64,000 nucleotides of DNA from a bacterium. Lineage in GTDB: Bacteria > Armatimonadota > Zipacnadia > Zipacnadales > UBA11051. Both the position numbers and the translations under genes were made by a program. The stretch covers positions 1 to 64,000 of the forward strand of contig JAUVVY010000011.1 in the NCBI GenBank assembly GCA_030604405.1, in the 5' to 3' direction. This document shows positions 26,017 to 33,787 of the stretch, one piece after another; positions within the stretch are counted from its first letter, which is position 1, and the number at the start of each line of letters is the position of its first letter. The notes under the pieces are model-generated. The model worked only from the letters and a program-made list of their open reading frames with translations, had not been told where the DNA came from and searched no databases.

Positions 26017-26859
26017 TTGCGAAGGCTGTCTAGAGGAACCGGGGGCGGACTGTTAGTGCCTATCTTATTGTTGCCCATCCTTGGCATTTTTGTAGGTGCC
26101 CTCGTGACTTTCATCGGTGGTGGCGGAGGCGCCATTTACATTCCTCTCTTGGTGTTCGTGTTTGGCCTGACATTCAAAGAAGCTATACCCATCTCGCTTG
26201 CCACAATGATCTTCACGAGCTTCTTTGGTTCCATAAGCCACTACCGACAAGGCAACGTCCATCTCAGGGGCGGTCTTGTTACTGCTGCCGGGGCGGTTAT
26301 GGGCACAGGCGTTGGGACATATATCTCCACCATCGCTGCCGAACTCGTCTTGCAGAGAGCTTTTGGCGTCCTGATGATCATAATGGCTTATCCAATGTAT
26401 ATCGAGATAAGAGCCAGGCAAGAGCGGGAGCCGGCTGCAGAGATCGCTCGCGAGATAGACCTGCTCGAGCACCCCTTCCGACACGGTCTGTGTACCACAG
26501 TGCTGATTTTCCTCATAGGTCTGGTATCTGGAACCAGTGCCGGGCTCTTTGGAGTAAGCGGAGTTGTGACGTTGGTAGTTGGGTTTTATCTTATCGGAAT
26601 TACACCTACCCTGATCGTAGGCACCTCTATTTTTGTTCTACTCTTCAAGGCCGTCTCGGGCCTCGCATGGCACTTCACCGCTGCCCATGTGAATTGGACA
26701 ATTGTAGTCTGGCTCGGAACTGGGACAAGCATAGGGGGGTTTCTGGGCCCAGAGGTATTAGCAAGAATCCACCCCGAAAAAGCTGAGAATCTACTGCAGA
26801 GCATTTTTCTCGCTATCGTCGTCATCATAGGCATTGTATTCTTAGTGAAACCCGTTTGA
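26017..26859 (+). CDS. TauE/SafE family sulfite/organosulfonate-type permease
   Basis: 280-residue polytopic inner-membrane protein with about eight helices in two inverted halves. The first half has FVGALVTFIGGGGGAIYIPLL and ISHYRQGNVHLRGGL. The second has GLVSGTSAGLFGVSGVVTLV and AWHFTAAHVNW. These paired Gly-rich openings are the TauE hallmark. Members export or import sulfite, sulfoacetate or related anions. The start is uncertain: TTG at 26017 gives the full length, but a GTG at about 26056 preceded by GGGCGGA is also plausible. In a sulfatase-family neighbourhood a sulfur-anion role is attractive but unproven. Confidence 0.85.
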   Translation: MRRLSRGTGGGLLVPILLLPILGIFVGALVTFIGGGGGAIYIPLLVFVFGLTFKEAIPISLATMIFTSFFGSISHYRQGNVHLRGGLVTAAGAVMGTGVGTYISTIAAELVLQRAFGVLMIIMAYPMYIEIRARQEREPAAEIAREIDLLEHPFRHGLCTTVLIFLIGLVSGTSAGLFGVSGVVTLVVGFYLIGITPTLIVGTSIFVLLFKAVSGLAWHFTAAHVNWTIVVWLGTGTSIGGFLGPEVLARIHPEKAENLLQSIFLAIVVIIGIVFLVKPV

Positions 26860-27369
26860 TTAACTCTTGAGCTCGACCCCCGCTCAGACCAAGCCCTTGG
26901 AGCGACCGATGTATGCACGAGCGTCGGAGATCTGGAGGCTTTTCCGAGGCCTTGAGCCCGAACTGAGCAACCTTCCTGGCTTTCGAGGGGATAGTAGCCG
27001 GAGCAATCCCTGGTCATAAGCGAAACTTCGCATCACTGGCGACTTGACTACGTCGTCAGCCTGCCCCGGCGACAATGCCCAAATCTGCTGTAGAAGTTGC
27101 GCAAATAACTCGCGTGGCTCGGGTATCTCCAAGAAACCCCGTGGCTCGGGCATCCTGCCCGACTCCATAAGATCAGATTGCCCATACCCCAGCCGCTCAT
27201 GGTATTATTAGTCATCGAAATGTGGTAAAATATCTAAGAAGGCTTCCTGTTGTCATTTGAGGGAACTCAAGAGGTCATTGACGTGCGCCGAGGAATAATG
27301 TTACTATGCGTCTCCCGATGGCAAATGTATTGATATCTGGGGGATCACTGAACATAGGGAGTGGGCCCA
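26860..27369. repeat. Intergenic region with first 92-bp flanking repeat
   Basis: No gene recognised. The minus strand from 27168 to 26884 is open and could be the remains of a small gene, but half of it is the repeat at 27076-27167. Between 27170 and 27360 lies the promoter region of the DUF3467 operon. AT-rich TTATTAGTCATCGAAATG and TGGTAAAATATC at about 27206-27234 may include a -10 element. Confidence 0.5.
27076..27167 (+). repeat. 92-bp direct repeat, left copy flanking the DUF3467 operon
   Basis: Starts TGCCCAAATCTGCTGTAGAA and ends with a TCGGGCATCCTGCCCGACTC palindrome. It matches 28874-28965 at 89 of 92 positions in the same orientation. The 3' half is the TCGGGC-family element found at many places in the window; the first about 35 bases occur only in these two copies. 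Confidence 0.85.
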
Positions 27370-27696
27370 ATGACTGAAAATGAGGAAGAAGTTCAGAATG
27401 TCGAGGCAGGATCCGAAGACGAAGTGCTGGTGCGCATTGAGATTCCAGATGAATTGAAGATGGGCGCTTATGCGAACCACGTAGCTATCTCGACGGCACG
27501 GCATGAGTTCGTCATAACGTTTGCACAGATCATGCCACTGCGCGATAACAAAGCGATCCAAGATGCACTCGAAACAAGAACCCTGGAAGCTGTTGCCGTT
27601 GCCAACATAGCTATCCCTCATGGTTTGCTCGCTGGCGTCATCAAGGCGTTTCAGACGAATCTGGACGGGCTCCCAGAGAAGGGGGAAAGCGACTAA
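27370..27696 (+). CDS. DUF3467 family protein
   Basis: 108 residues. The ATG at 27370 is chosen because AGGGAGTG lies just upstream; an in-frame GTG at 27361 is inside that site. After an acidic start (TENEEEVQNVEAGSEDE) comes the DUF3467 core: YANHVAISTARHEFVITFAQIMP and then AIPHGLLAGVIKAFQTNLDG. The family is small, cytosolic and of unknown function. The gene overlaps the next start in TAATG, so it heads a translationally coupled operon of three. Confidence 0.82.
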   Translation: MTENEEEVQNVEAGSEDEVLVRIEIPDELKMGAYANHVAISTARHEFVITFAQIMPLRDNKAIQDALETRTLEAVAVANIAIPHGLLAGVIKAFQTNLDGLPEKGESD

Positions 27697-28223
27697 TGTC
27701 TGCTGTGCAGGAAGCCCTTCCGACAGCCACCGGTTACCGTGCATCGTCTATCGAGAATCGGCGAGAGGCAGTAGAGGCGGGCCAGCGTATTGCCGATTGG
27801 CCTTTTACCGCCATGGGGCAATCGGTCTTCACGGTGGCTATGCTCAGCGAGCTTCGAGCTACCCCAAGCCACATTGTATTGGAAGCCCTTCTTGCGGGGA
27901 GAGCCCTTCTTGCGGGGCGCGACGGTATTATGCACGAACTTGTCCATCAGCCAGAGGCAACATTTGTGGCACTGGTTCACGGATTGCCGCGTGTGTTGCG
28001 AATCTATGCGCTGCGCGACGAAGACATGATAAGATTATGGACTATACTCGATGTCCTCGACTTGGACGCGGAGAAAGCCATACACGAAGCGGAAGCCAAA
28101 GTGTGGTCGCAGTATCCCGAGTTGGATTTTGATTTCTTTGTGATTCCGTTGTCAGGAAGAGACATTCGCCAGCTAGTTCCACAGGAATTCCAGTTACTAT
28201 ACGCAGAACAGGATGCGATGTGA
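27696..28223 (+). CDS. Hypothetical protein, possibly MNT-like, in DUF3467 operon
   Basis: 175 residues. The start ATG shares one base with the preceding stop (TAATG). The N-terminal half includes a tandem 15-base duplication giving EALLAGRALLAGRDG. The C-terminal part, KVWSQYPELDFDFFVIPLSG followed by RDIRQLVPQEFQLLYAE, resembles the end of small nucleotidyltransferase-like proteins, where a hydrophobic-acidic strand (DFDFFVIP) precedes a final helix. The catalytic GS-x-DxD loop is not seen, so an MNT assignment is a guess. It overlaps the next frame by 11 bases. Confidence 0.6.
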   Translation: MSAVQEALPTATGYRASSIENRREAVEAGQRIADWPFTAMGQSVFTVAMLSELRATPSHIVLEALLAGRALLAGRDGIMHELVHQPEATFVALVHGLPRVLRIYALRDEDMIRLWTILDVLDLDAEKAIHEAEAKVWSQYPELDFDFFVIPLSGRDIRQLVPQEFQLLYAEQDAM

Positions 28224-28764
28224 GTCTATGCCCAAACCGGCAATTCACCAGGGCAAAGCGGACCACAACGAACAGTTTTTTGACTTGCTCAAGTGCGTGA
28301 TATCAAGTCATGCTGATGGCGCTGAGAAGGCAGTTGAAGGTGCCGCTGCTGCTCTCAGTGAAATGCAGTCATGTGGCGATGAGAATCAACTTGGCGTCCT
28401 TTGTTCTACCGCAATGGCGCATCTGGACGTAGCGAGGGCGGCAATTAGGAAATTGGGAGCCCTACCGGACGACTTTCTCGATTGGGTCATCGTGGGAATC
28501 TTCTACTGTGCACTGCACCATGTGGATGCATATCTAGCTCGAAAGCACAATATCCATCCCACCAGTCATGGCTCTAAGAGGTTCAAGCGGACACGGAATT
28601 GGTACGTAGCTCACTACATGAAGCAAATATCGACCGATTACGCAACGCTCTACAGCCTTAGCAGAGACGTGCGATATAACGAGCCGTTCCCCATTTCCCC
28701 TTGCGACGTGCAGAGGCTGATGAACGATAACCTGGCCGCCATAAAGAAGTTTACCTCCATCTAG
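28213..28764 (+). CDS. HEPN-like protein, third gene of the DUF3467 operon
   Basis: 183 residues from the ATG at 28213; an alternative ATG at 28228 (MPKPAIHQG) gives 178. Mostly helical. The segment VIVGIFYCALHHVDAYLARK followed by HNIHPTSHGSKRFKRTRNW and YSLSRDVRYNEPFP has the layout of HEPN-type proteins: a long helix, a His-rich turn, and a late Arg-rich motif (SRDVRYN, R-x2-R). HEPN domains are often RNases or their relatives in toxin-antitoxin and defence systems. A final helix (LMNDNLAAIKKF) closes the protein. A terminator follows 40 bases later. Confidence 0.65.
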   Translation: MRCESMPKPAIHQGKADHNEQFFDLLKCVISSHADGAEKAVEGAAAALSEMQSCGDENQLGVLCSTAMAHLDVARAAIRKLGALPDDFLDWVIVGIFYCALHHVDAYLARKHNIHPTSHGSKRFKRTRNWYVAHYMKQISTDYATLYSLSRDVRYNEPFPISPCDVQRLMNDNLAAIKKFTSI

Positions 28765-28803
28765 GTGCGGTGCGCTAGGTGACCGATGGCCTACTGACCG
28801 CGA

Positions 28804-28830
28804 GCCAGCCCACAAACGGGCTGGCCTTTT
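28804..28830 (+). terminator. Rho-independent terminator of the DUF3467 operon
   Basis: Perfect 8-bp stem GCCAGCCC/GGGCTGGC with loop ACAAAC, followed by CTTTTCT. It lies 40 bases after the HEPN-like gene. Confidence 0.8.
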
Positions 28831-28873
28831 CTATGCCCGCAGAACTAACGTTTTGGTGCGCCAAGTATATTAT

Positions 28874-28965
28874 TGCCCAAATCTGCTGTAGAAGTTGCGC
28901 AAATAACTCGCGTGGCTCGGGCATCGCCAAGAAACCCCGTGGGTCGGGCATCCTGCCCGACTCCA
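28874..28965 (+). repeat. 92-bp direct repeat, right copy flanking the DUF3467 operon
   Basis: Same orientation as 27076-27167, with three mismatches. The two copies bracket about 1.7 kb that holds exactly the three-gene operon, its promoter region and its terminator. Confidence 0.85.
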
Positions 28966-29136
28966 TTGCCCTTGTCCTGGCCGTTCGTCTCTGTATGTCA
29001 ATAGGTAGGTTGAGAAGAGCTTTATGCGGGCTGGGGAGCCCGGCGTGCTGTTGCTTCGCTCTATTGTGGAACCAGCTCAGCCGCTCCTACGTCACAACAG
29101 CAATCATTGGCCAGACACTTTCCACGGAGGCCACAC

Positions 29137-30345
29137 ATGAGGCATGCAAATTGCCGCATCTTGCTCGCCGCATTTCTAGTTGTCCTGGTTCAGATTGCCT
29201 GGGCTGATGGCGGCATGTTTCCGTGGTTGTCCGCCGGTAGTGCTGCGTCCGTTGACCAGCGCGCGATAGTGGTATTCGACGACGGGCGCGAGACATTGAT
29301 TCTGCAAACCGCGTACGAGGGTGACGGCTCCGACTTCGCCTGGGTGATACCAATTCCAACGCTGCTGGGCTCCGGCGATATCAGCACCTGCGATGCCGCT
29401 GTCTTCGACGAGCTCTACTACCTGACCGAGCCTTCAGCCTATGGCGGCGGACACAGCGCCCAGGCCCTTTGCGGCTGCGGCGGCGGCGGTTCGGAGGGCC
29501 AGGAGTTCCGCTCGGTCAGGGTGTGGGACACGTTCCAGGTTGACGACTATGAGCTTGCCATCCTCTCGGCTACCGAAAGCGAGGACCTGGAGGCGTGGCT
29601 GAATGACAATGGCTACGCCTTTCCTCCCGGCCACCAGGCCGAGCTCGACCACTATGTGGGCGCCGAGTGGTTTTTCGTAGCCGTCAAGATCAGCCCATCA
29701 GTCACACAAGACCGTAGTGACGACGACCTGCCGCCTGACGTAGGTGGAGGCTATGGGGAAGAGGGGCAGGAGATGCGGCCCTTGCGTCTCTGCTTCGCTA
29801 CTCCTGAGCCGGTTTATCCCATGCGCATCTCGGCCGTCAGCACCAGGGACGAAGTCGAGGTGCTGCTCTATGTCATCGCCCGCTACCGGGTAACTGCGAC
29901 CAACTACAACACGCAGGAGGTTGCGCTGACCTCCGAATTCTCCGGCGACGATTTCCCCGCATATTATGAGCAGCAATTCCGCAGCACTCTGGCACAGGCT
30001 GGCGCCGGCTCACTGCTGGTCGAGTACGCCGGCCCACTTGGTGCTTACTTGACCGACCGCTACGGTGCGGAGTTGGGCTTGGGGCCTGGGACCTTTTACG
30101 TCACTCGCCTGCGCACGTATCTGCGGCCCGAGCACATGCAGCAAGACGTGCTCCTGGCCCAGGCCGCCAGCGACGATCGCTTTGACATTCGCATAGCCGC
30201 CGCCCCTGACGCGCTCAGGCCGCGTCTTGCCGGCGTTGGCCTGCTATTTCTGGCAGCGGCCACGCTGGGACTTGTTTCTGGCGACCGCCGCGCCCTGCTT
30301 CGTCTCCTGCTCCTGGCGGCCATCATCGGTGTATTGATCCTGTAA
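29137..30345 (+). CDS. DUF2330-like exported protein
   Basis: 402 residues from the ATG at 29137 (CGGAGG 6 bases upstream). A signal peptide (ILLAAFLVVLVQIAWADGG) is followed by a DUF2330-type domain: AVDQ-like ASVDQRAIVVFDDGRETLIL, AYEGDGSDFAWVIPIPTLLG, and a Cys/Gly-rich loop LCGCGGGGSE. A middle region (about 190-320) contains MRPLRLCFATPEPVYPMRIS, a common DUF2330 block. The C-terminus ends in a hydrophobic pair (LLFLAAATLGLVSGDRR, LLLLAAIIGVLIL), so the protein is probably held in a membrane by its tail. Function unknown. It begins a co-directional group of three exported proteins. Confidence 0.82.
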   Translation: MRHANCRILLAAFLVVLVQIAWADGGMFPWLSAGSAASVDQRAIVVFDDGRETLILQTAYEGDGSDFAWVIPIPTLLGSGDISTCDAAVFDELYYLTEPSAYGGGHSAQALCGCGGGGSEGQEFRSVRVWDTFQVDDYELAILSATESEDLEAWLNDNGYAFPPGHQAELDHYVGAEWFFVAVKISPSVTQDRSDDDLPPDVGGGYGEEGQEMRPLRLCFATPEPVYPMRISAVSTRDEVEVLLYVIARYRVTATNYNTQEVALTSEFSGDDFPAYYEQQFRSTLAQAGAGSLLVEYAGPLGAYLTDRYGAELGLGPGTFYVTRLRTYLRPEHMQQDVLLAQAASDDRFDIRIAAAPDALRPRLAGVGLLFLAAATLGLVSGDRRALLRLLLLAAIIGVLIL

Positions 30346-30609
30346 GCCCGGCCCGCGTGCTCCCTCAATTCCCGGGCTCCGACCTTCTCCTGGCTTGCCT
30401 GCTGGCTTCGGCGCAGTTTTCCTCCTGCTTACCAAGCGCTTGCTCACAGGGAGCAAAACTCCCTTTCGAACGGGGCAACACGCACGGCCATCCAACTCAT
30501 CCCCGCAGCAGGTTTCTCGGTTCACTTGCAGGAGAAGGCCTCTTGCGGCAGGAACCTTCCTCAACGGTACGCCTGCAATGCCGGTGTTGCCTATAAAGGA
30601 GAAATTGAC

Positions 30610-31803
30610 ATGCTCAGAGTTGCCGCGTGTGCGCTGTGTGGGCTGGCATTATGTGTGGGCAGTTTTGCGGTCGAGTTGCAGCAGGCCGCCTGCAGGACGG
30701 GAATGGAGATCACCCTGACGTCCGGCTCCCCGCGGGCGCTGGTGCGGGACATCCGAGGCATTGACTATTCCCGCCAGGTCAAGTCCGTGGTGTTTTCCTA
30801 TGGCCAGGCCAAGATCATAGCCGACAGCATCCAGATCGCGCCGCCGCTGGGCCTGACAGTGGCGCGCACCTACCGTCCTGCCGGCAAGGACAATTGCCTG
30901 GTCTGGGAGCTGAAGGGCGACGCGCAGGGCCCTGGGCCTACCGTTATTTCCTACGAATTGGAGGGGCTCAAGTGGCAGCCCCTGTACCGGCTCACTTACG
31001 AGCAGGACCGCAGCGTCCCCGACCGCGGCGGCATCAACCTGCAGGCTGAGATCGCCATTACCAACGACAGCGGCCTGGACCTCGAATCGGCGAGCTTGCT
31101 GCTGGCGCTCGGCGGCGGCGAGGACACGCGCGAGTTGCGGGTGCGCGATCAGGGCCTCGATCTGCCGACCGGCTGGTCGAAGCAGTGGCCGCTGGTGACT
31201 GCTGCGGGCTCAGCCTACATCTACGAGGCCGTGCCGGTGCACCTGCGGCACGTATATGATCCGAGAGTGTACGGCAAGGCGGTTCAGAAGCTGCTGCTGA
31301 TCCCCGCTGAGCCGGGCAGTTCACAGCGCCTGCATCTGCTGAGCTTGCCCGAGGGGCCGATGGAGGTTTTCTTCTCCGGTTCGGGCGAGATGTCTGACGA
31401 GGTGCCGGCGGTGGTCACGACATGGCGCGCCCAGGTGGGGCTGGAGGATGCTGCCGGCACTGAGGCATACATGCTGCTTGACGTCGGTGCGGAGGCGGAC
31501 ATTGTCGTCGCGCACAGTGTTTTGGCTTCGCGCAAAGACAAGCTCGCCCTGGACAAGCTGGGCCGGGTCAGTGGCATGGACATCATCGAACAACACCGGC
31601 TGAGTGTCACCAACCACACCGGCGCGGATGTGGAGATGGCGGTTTATCAGGAGTTGCTCGGCACGTGGGAGATCAAGCCCAAGCCGGCGGCGGTGCCGGT
31701 CGGGGCAGACGGGCAGCCGCTGTTGTGGTCTGGTGCGCTGGCCGCAGGTGAAACTCAAACCCTCGAATTCATCCTCATCAAGCACCAGGGCACCAACGCG
31801 TAA
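30610..31803 (+). CDS. Exported DUF4139-like protein
   Basis: 397 residues from the ATG at 30610 (AAAGGAG about 10 bases upstream). Signal peptide ALCGLALCVGSFAVEL. Two beta-rich regions follow. LEGLKWQPLYRLTYEQ, then EIAITNDSGLDLESASLLLA, and near the end RLSVTNHTGADVEMAVYQEL match the pattern of the DUF4139 domain found in mucoidy-inhibitor-type proteins: a substrate-like sandwich with an internal Asn-x-Thr/Ser-Gly turn. No transmembrane tail. The 264-base gap from the DUF2330-like gene contains no gene. Likely periplasmic; function unknown. Confidence 0.7.
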   Translation: MLRVAACALCGLALCVGSFAVELQQAACRTGMEITLTSGSPRALVRDIRGIDYSRQVKSVVFSYGQAKIIADSIQIAPPLGLTVARTYRPAGKDNCLVWELKGDAQGPGPTVISYELEGLKWQPLYRLTYEQDRSVPDRGGINLQAEIAITNDSGLDLESASLLLALGGGEDTRELRVRDQGLDLPTGWSKQWPLVTAAGSAYIYEAVPVHLRHVYDPRVYGKAVQKLLLIPAEPGSSQRLHLLSLPEGPMEVFFSGSGEMSDEVPAVVTTWRAQVGLEDAAGTEAYMLLDVGAEADIVVAHSVLASRKDKLALDKLGRVSGMDIIEQHRLSVTNHTGADVEMAVYQELLGTWEIKPKPAAVPVGADGQPLLWSGALAAGETQTLEFILIKHQGTNA

Positions 31804-31941
31804 GCAGCGCCGGGTGACTCAACGTAGAGACCTTCGACACGATACGACCGCCAGTTTGAACATGCGGCTTGAAGGGTAATACTGTGGTATATGGTCCCCG
31901 TGGCGTGCCAAGAACAGCACATCCCAGAGGAGGTCAGGAAC

Positions 31942-32733
31942 GTGAATGCACATAAGGTCTTGCTCGCAATCGTTGTGCTGGTGTGCGTCGTAGTCGTTTG
32001 TGGCTGCGGCGGCGGCGGCGAGAACGCCACGCCGCCATCGGCTGAAACGACCAGTGTCACATTCAGTATCGAATGGCCGGTGACAACGACAGCAATCCTC
32101 TCTGCACTGCACCGGGTGGACATCAGGGTCACCGGGCCGGGAATTGACGGCGCAGTGGAGGCTTCAATCGAGCGGCCGGCAACCTCCACGACCTTTGATG
32201 TGCCCTCGGGAGAAGACAGGCTATTTTCGCTTTCGGGCAAGAGTGCTGAAGGCACTGAGATTCAGCAGCGCCAAGGCACAGTGGAAAGCTTGGCGGCCAA
32301 TACCCATGTCGAGTTGACCTTCGAACTCTATGATCCCTGGGATCCAACCGACGACACCAGCGCAGGGGCGACCGCAATCCAGGCTAATGGGGAGGGTAGC
32401 GGCAGGCATGTATTGGACCGACAGGCGACAACCAACCAGGATGAAGTCGACTGGTTCGTCTTTGAGGCCCAGGCCGGTGCCAGATACGAGATCGAGACGA
32501 TCGGAGTCGAGTCGACCGCTCGACACGCGGTAGCAGCCCACGACGGCGACCAGACGTTAGGCGCCGCGGACGCAGAGGCCGACCAGGGCGTTCACCTCGT
32601 CGTCACTGCACTCAAGAGCGGTCCCTGCCACATCAAAGTGTGGCTCCAGCACGACGACGGCGGCGTGATGGCATACTGCCTCAGGGTGAGCGCACCTCAT
32701 CACGAGACAGAAGTCACCGTCATCATCAGGTAA
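31942..32733 (+). CDS. Small exported lipoprotein
   Basis: 263 residues from a GTG at 31942 (GAGGAGG about 8 bases upstream). Signal and lipobox VVVVCGCGGGGE (Cys near residue 19-21). Region about 35-120 is an Ig/transthyretin-like sandwich (VTFSIEWPVTT, VDIRVTGPGIDG). Region about 150-263 looks like a PPC-type (pre-peptidase C-terminal) domain: EVDWFVFEAQAGARYEIET, AHDGDQTLG, HDDGGVMAYCLRVSAPHHE. The last about 27 codons and the following 200 bases are duplicated at 33788-34050, so the 3' end of this gene took part in a local rearrangement. Confidence 0.75.
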   Translation: MNAHKVLLAIVVLVCVVVVCGCGGGGENATPPSAETTSVTFSIEWPVTTTAILSALHRVDIRVTGPGIDGAVEASIERPATSTTFDVPSGEDRLFSLSGKSAEGTEIQQRQGTVESLAANTHVELTFELYDPWDPTDDTSAGATAIQANGEGSGRHVLDRQATTNQDEVDWFVFEAQAGARYEIETIGVESTARHAVAAHDGDQTLGAADAEADQGVHLVVTALKSGPCHIKVWLQHDDGGVMAYCLRVSAPHHETEVTVIIR

Positions 32734-32930
32734 TTAGCGCAACTCTGACAGTGGTGGCCAGCAAGGGGCCTGAGGGGGGCCTAGCAGGCCCCCTGGCCAC
32801 TCTAGAGTGTCGGATGGCGGAATCTGGGCTAGAGGCGTCCACAGGCACGTCTCGCCGACGAGTAGAGCGCCGGTCACTGCAAATATGCAGGCGATGAAGG
32901 CCACAAGCCGATACGTGCTCCACGTGGTCA
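32652..32930 (+). repeat. About 280-bp segmental duplication, copy 1
   Basis: Begins at CACGACGACGGCGGCGTGAT inside the lipoprotein gene. It continues through a GTGGCCAG...CTGGCCAC hairpin (32752-32801) and a membrane-module fragment. Copy 2 is at 33788-34050 with about 90 % similarity and small deletions. Both copies are oriented alike and bracket the XRE operon. Confidence 0.85.
32831..32925 (-). pseudogene. Fragment of small membrane protein module, copy 1
   Basis: The minus strand encodes STYRLVAFIACIFAVTGALL followed by VGETCLWTPL, almost identical to copies at 33961-34052 and similar to the intact 83-residue gene at 34915-35166. No start codon with a ribosome site and no first helix remain, so it is a remnant carried by the 280-bp duplication. 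Confidence 0.7.
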
Positions 32931-32998
32931 AACGCAAACTCAAACCCTCATCAGTGGCGACGAATTCACCGCCATCCGCCTCGGCTTTCAGCCGCCAT

Positions 32999-33310
32999 TC
33001 ACAGCCCGAACCAGCTGCGAAACACGATCGATCCAACGGCTCCGAAGACAGCCCCGCCGAGGCCGGCGAGCAGCGCGACTCTTGTCTGGCTGCGTGTCCA
33101 TATCTTCAGGCGGATCTGGTAAATCATACAGGCGGTTCCGCTCACAATTACCAAGGCCAACAAGTCCAAAGGAGGCTCTCGGCGAAACCAAGTCCGGTAC
33201 CCCACGTCAATGAGCAGTGCGAAGTATACGAACAGGTAGGCCCATTTGTAAATGGCGTTTTCGACAGCCTCCGTCCGCTCATCGCGTTCCACTGAGGGAG
33301 TCATACTCAT
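32999..33310 (-). CDS. Small membrane protein paired with XRE regulator
   Basis: 103 residues with three predicted membrane helices (about 24-40 WAYLFVYFALLIDVGY, 50-67 LLALVIVSGTACMIY, 80-97 LLAGLGGAVFGAVGSIVF). It resembles DUF2178-type proteins that accompany small XRE regulators in many bacteria and archaea. The start ATG overlaps the regulator stop as ATGA, so translation is coupled. It probably senses or responds to a membrane condition, or is the regulated partner; the role is not known. Confidence 0.75.
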   Translation of the reverse strand: MSMTPSVERDERTEAVENAIYKWAYLFVYFALLIDVGYRTWFRREPPLDLLALVIVSGTACMIYQIRLKIWTRSQTRVALLAGLGGAVFGAVGSIVFRSWFGL

Positions 33311-33525
33311 GGTGTTTCTCCTTTCAGGAAGAACAGTTCGTCCACCCGTTTCTCAAGTTGATTGGCAAGCAGGAAGGCCAGCAGCGCTGACGGACAATAC
33401 AGCCCCGTCTCGACGGCACTAATGGTTTGACGCGTCACACCCACGAGGCCGGCGAGTTGCTCTTGCGAGAGCTCGCGCTCCGCGCGTGCGACTTTCAAAC
33501 GGTTACCAAGTACCTGGGTCGCCAT
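33307..33525 (-). CDS. XRE-family HTH regulator, minimal
   Basis: 72 residues, a single helix-turn-helix: LKVARAERELSQEQLAGLVG, then VTRQTISAVETGLYCPSALL, then a terminal helix RVDELFFLKGE. This is the short YozG-like type found beside DUF2178-like membrane proteins. GAGGTG lies 5 bases upstream of the ATG. It is encoded between a 32-residue membrane peptide upstream and the 103-residue membrane protein downstream. The palindrome overlapping its promoter (33692-33716) is a natural operator candidate, suggesting autoregulation. Confidence 0.88.
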   Translation of the reverse strand: MATQVLGNRLKVARAERELSQEQLAGLVGVTRQTISAVETGLYCPSALLAFLLANQLEKRVDELFFLKGETP

Positions 33526-33539
33526 CGGGTCACCTCAAG

Positions 33540-33638
33540 TCACTCTTTGTTTCTGTTCTTCATTGCCCGGGTCACCACAGCGAACACTACTCCGAAGACG
33601 ACGCCAAAGGCAGCACCGAAAACGACCATGTCTATCAT
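33540..33638 (-). CDS. 32-residue membrane peptide upstream of XRE regulator
   Basis: A small frame of 32 codons: MIDMVVFGAAFGVVFGVVFA and then VVTRAMKNRNKE. One glycine/valine-rich transmembrane helix ends in a basic tail. GGAG lies 9 bases upstream of the ATG, the promoter is 45 bases upstream, and the XRE start is 14 bases downstream. Good ribosome site, spacing and composition make it a likely real leader peptide or small regulator of the operon. It resembles type I toxin or DUF-type small membrane peptides only in general form. Confidence 0.65.
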   Translation of the reverse strand: MIDMVVFGAAFGVVFGVVFAVVTRAMKNRNKE

Positions 33639-33682
33639 GCGTATTCACTCCTTCCGTTGTGGTCAACATACTAATTGATGAT

Positions 33683-33716
33683 ATTGTACGGTATACTTGT
33701 CAGGATGTCAAGTATA
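33683..33716 (-). promoter_or_regulatory. Sigma-70 promoter with overlapping palindromic operator
   Basis: On the minus strand TTGACA (33706-33711) and TACAAT (33683-33688) are separated by exactly 17 bases, close to the sigma-70 consensus. Overlapping the -35 element, TATACTTGACA-TCC-TGACAAGTATA (33692-33716) is a 25-bp palindrome with one mismatch. It lies 45-78 bases upstream of the 32-residue peptide and probably controls the three-gene XRE operon, with the regulator binding its own promoter. Confidence 0.75.
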
Positions 33717-33787
33717 GCAGGCAAAGTGTCAAGAAAACCAGGCGCGTTGGGATGGCGCCTCCCTCTCAGTTTGCGGCTCGGCCTTCC

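Larger units (their letters stand above)
28765..29136. repeat. Intergenic region with terminator and second 92-bp repeat
   Basis: No gene. It contains the operon terminator at 28804-28830, the right copy of the 92-bp repeat at 28874-28965, and the leader of the DUF2330-like gene with GGAGG at about 29126. Confidence 0.6.

Noticed and set aside
26884-27168. Minus-strand 94-codon frame before the DUF3467 operon
   Set aside because: Half is the 92-bp repeat, no ribosome site, and no recognisable domain; kept only as a possible remnant.
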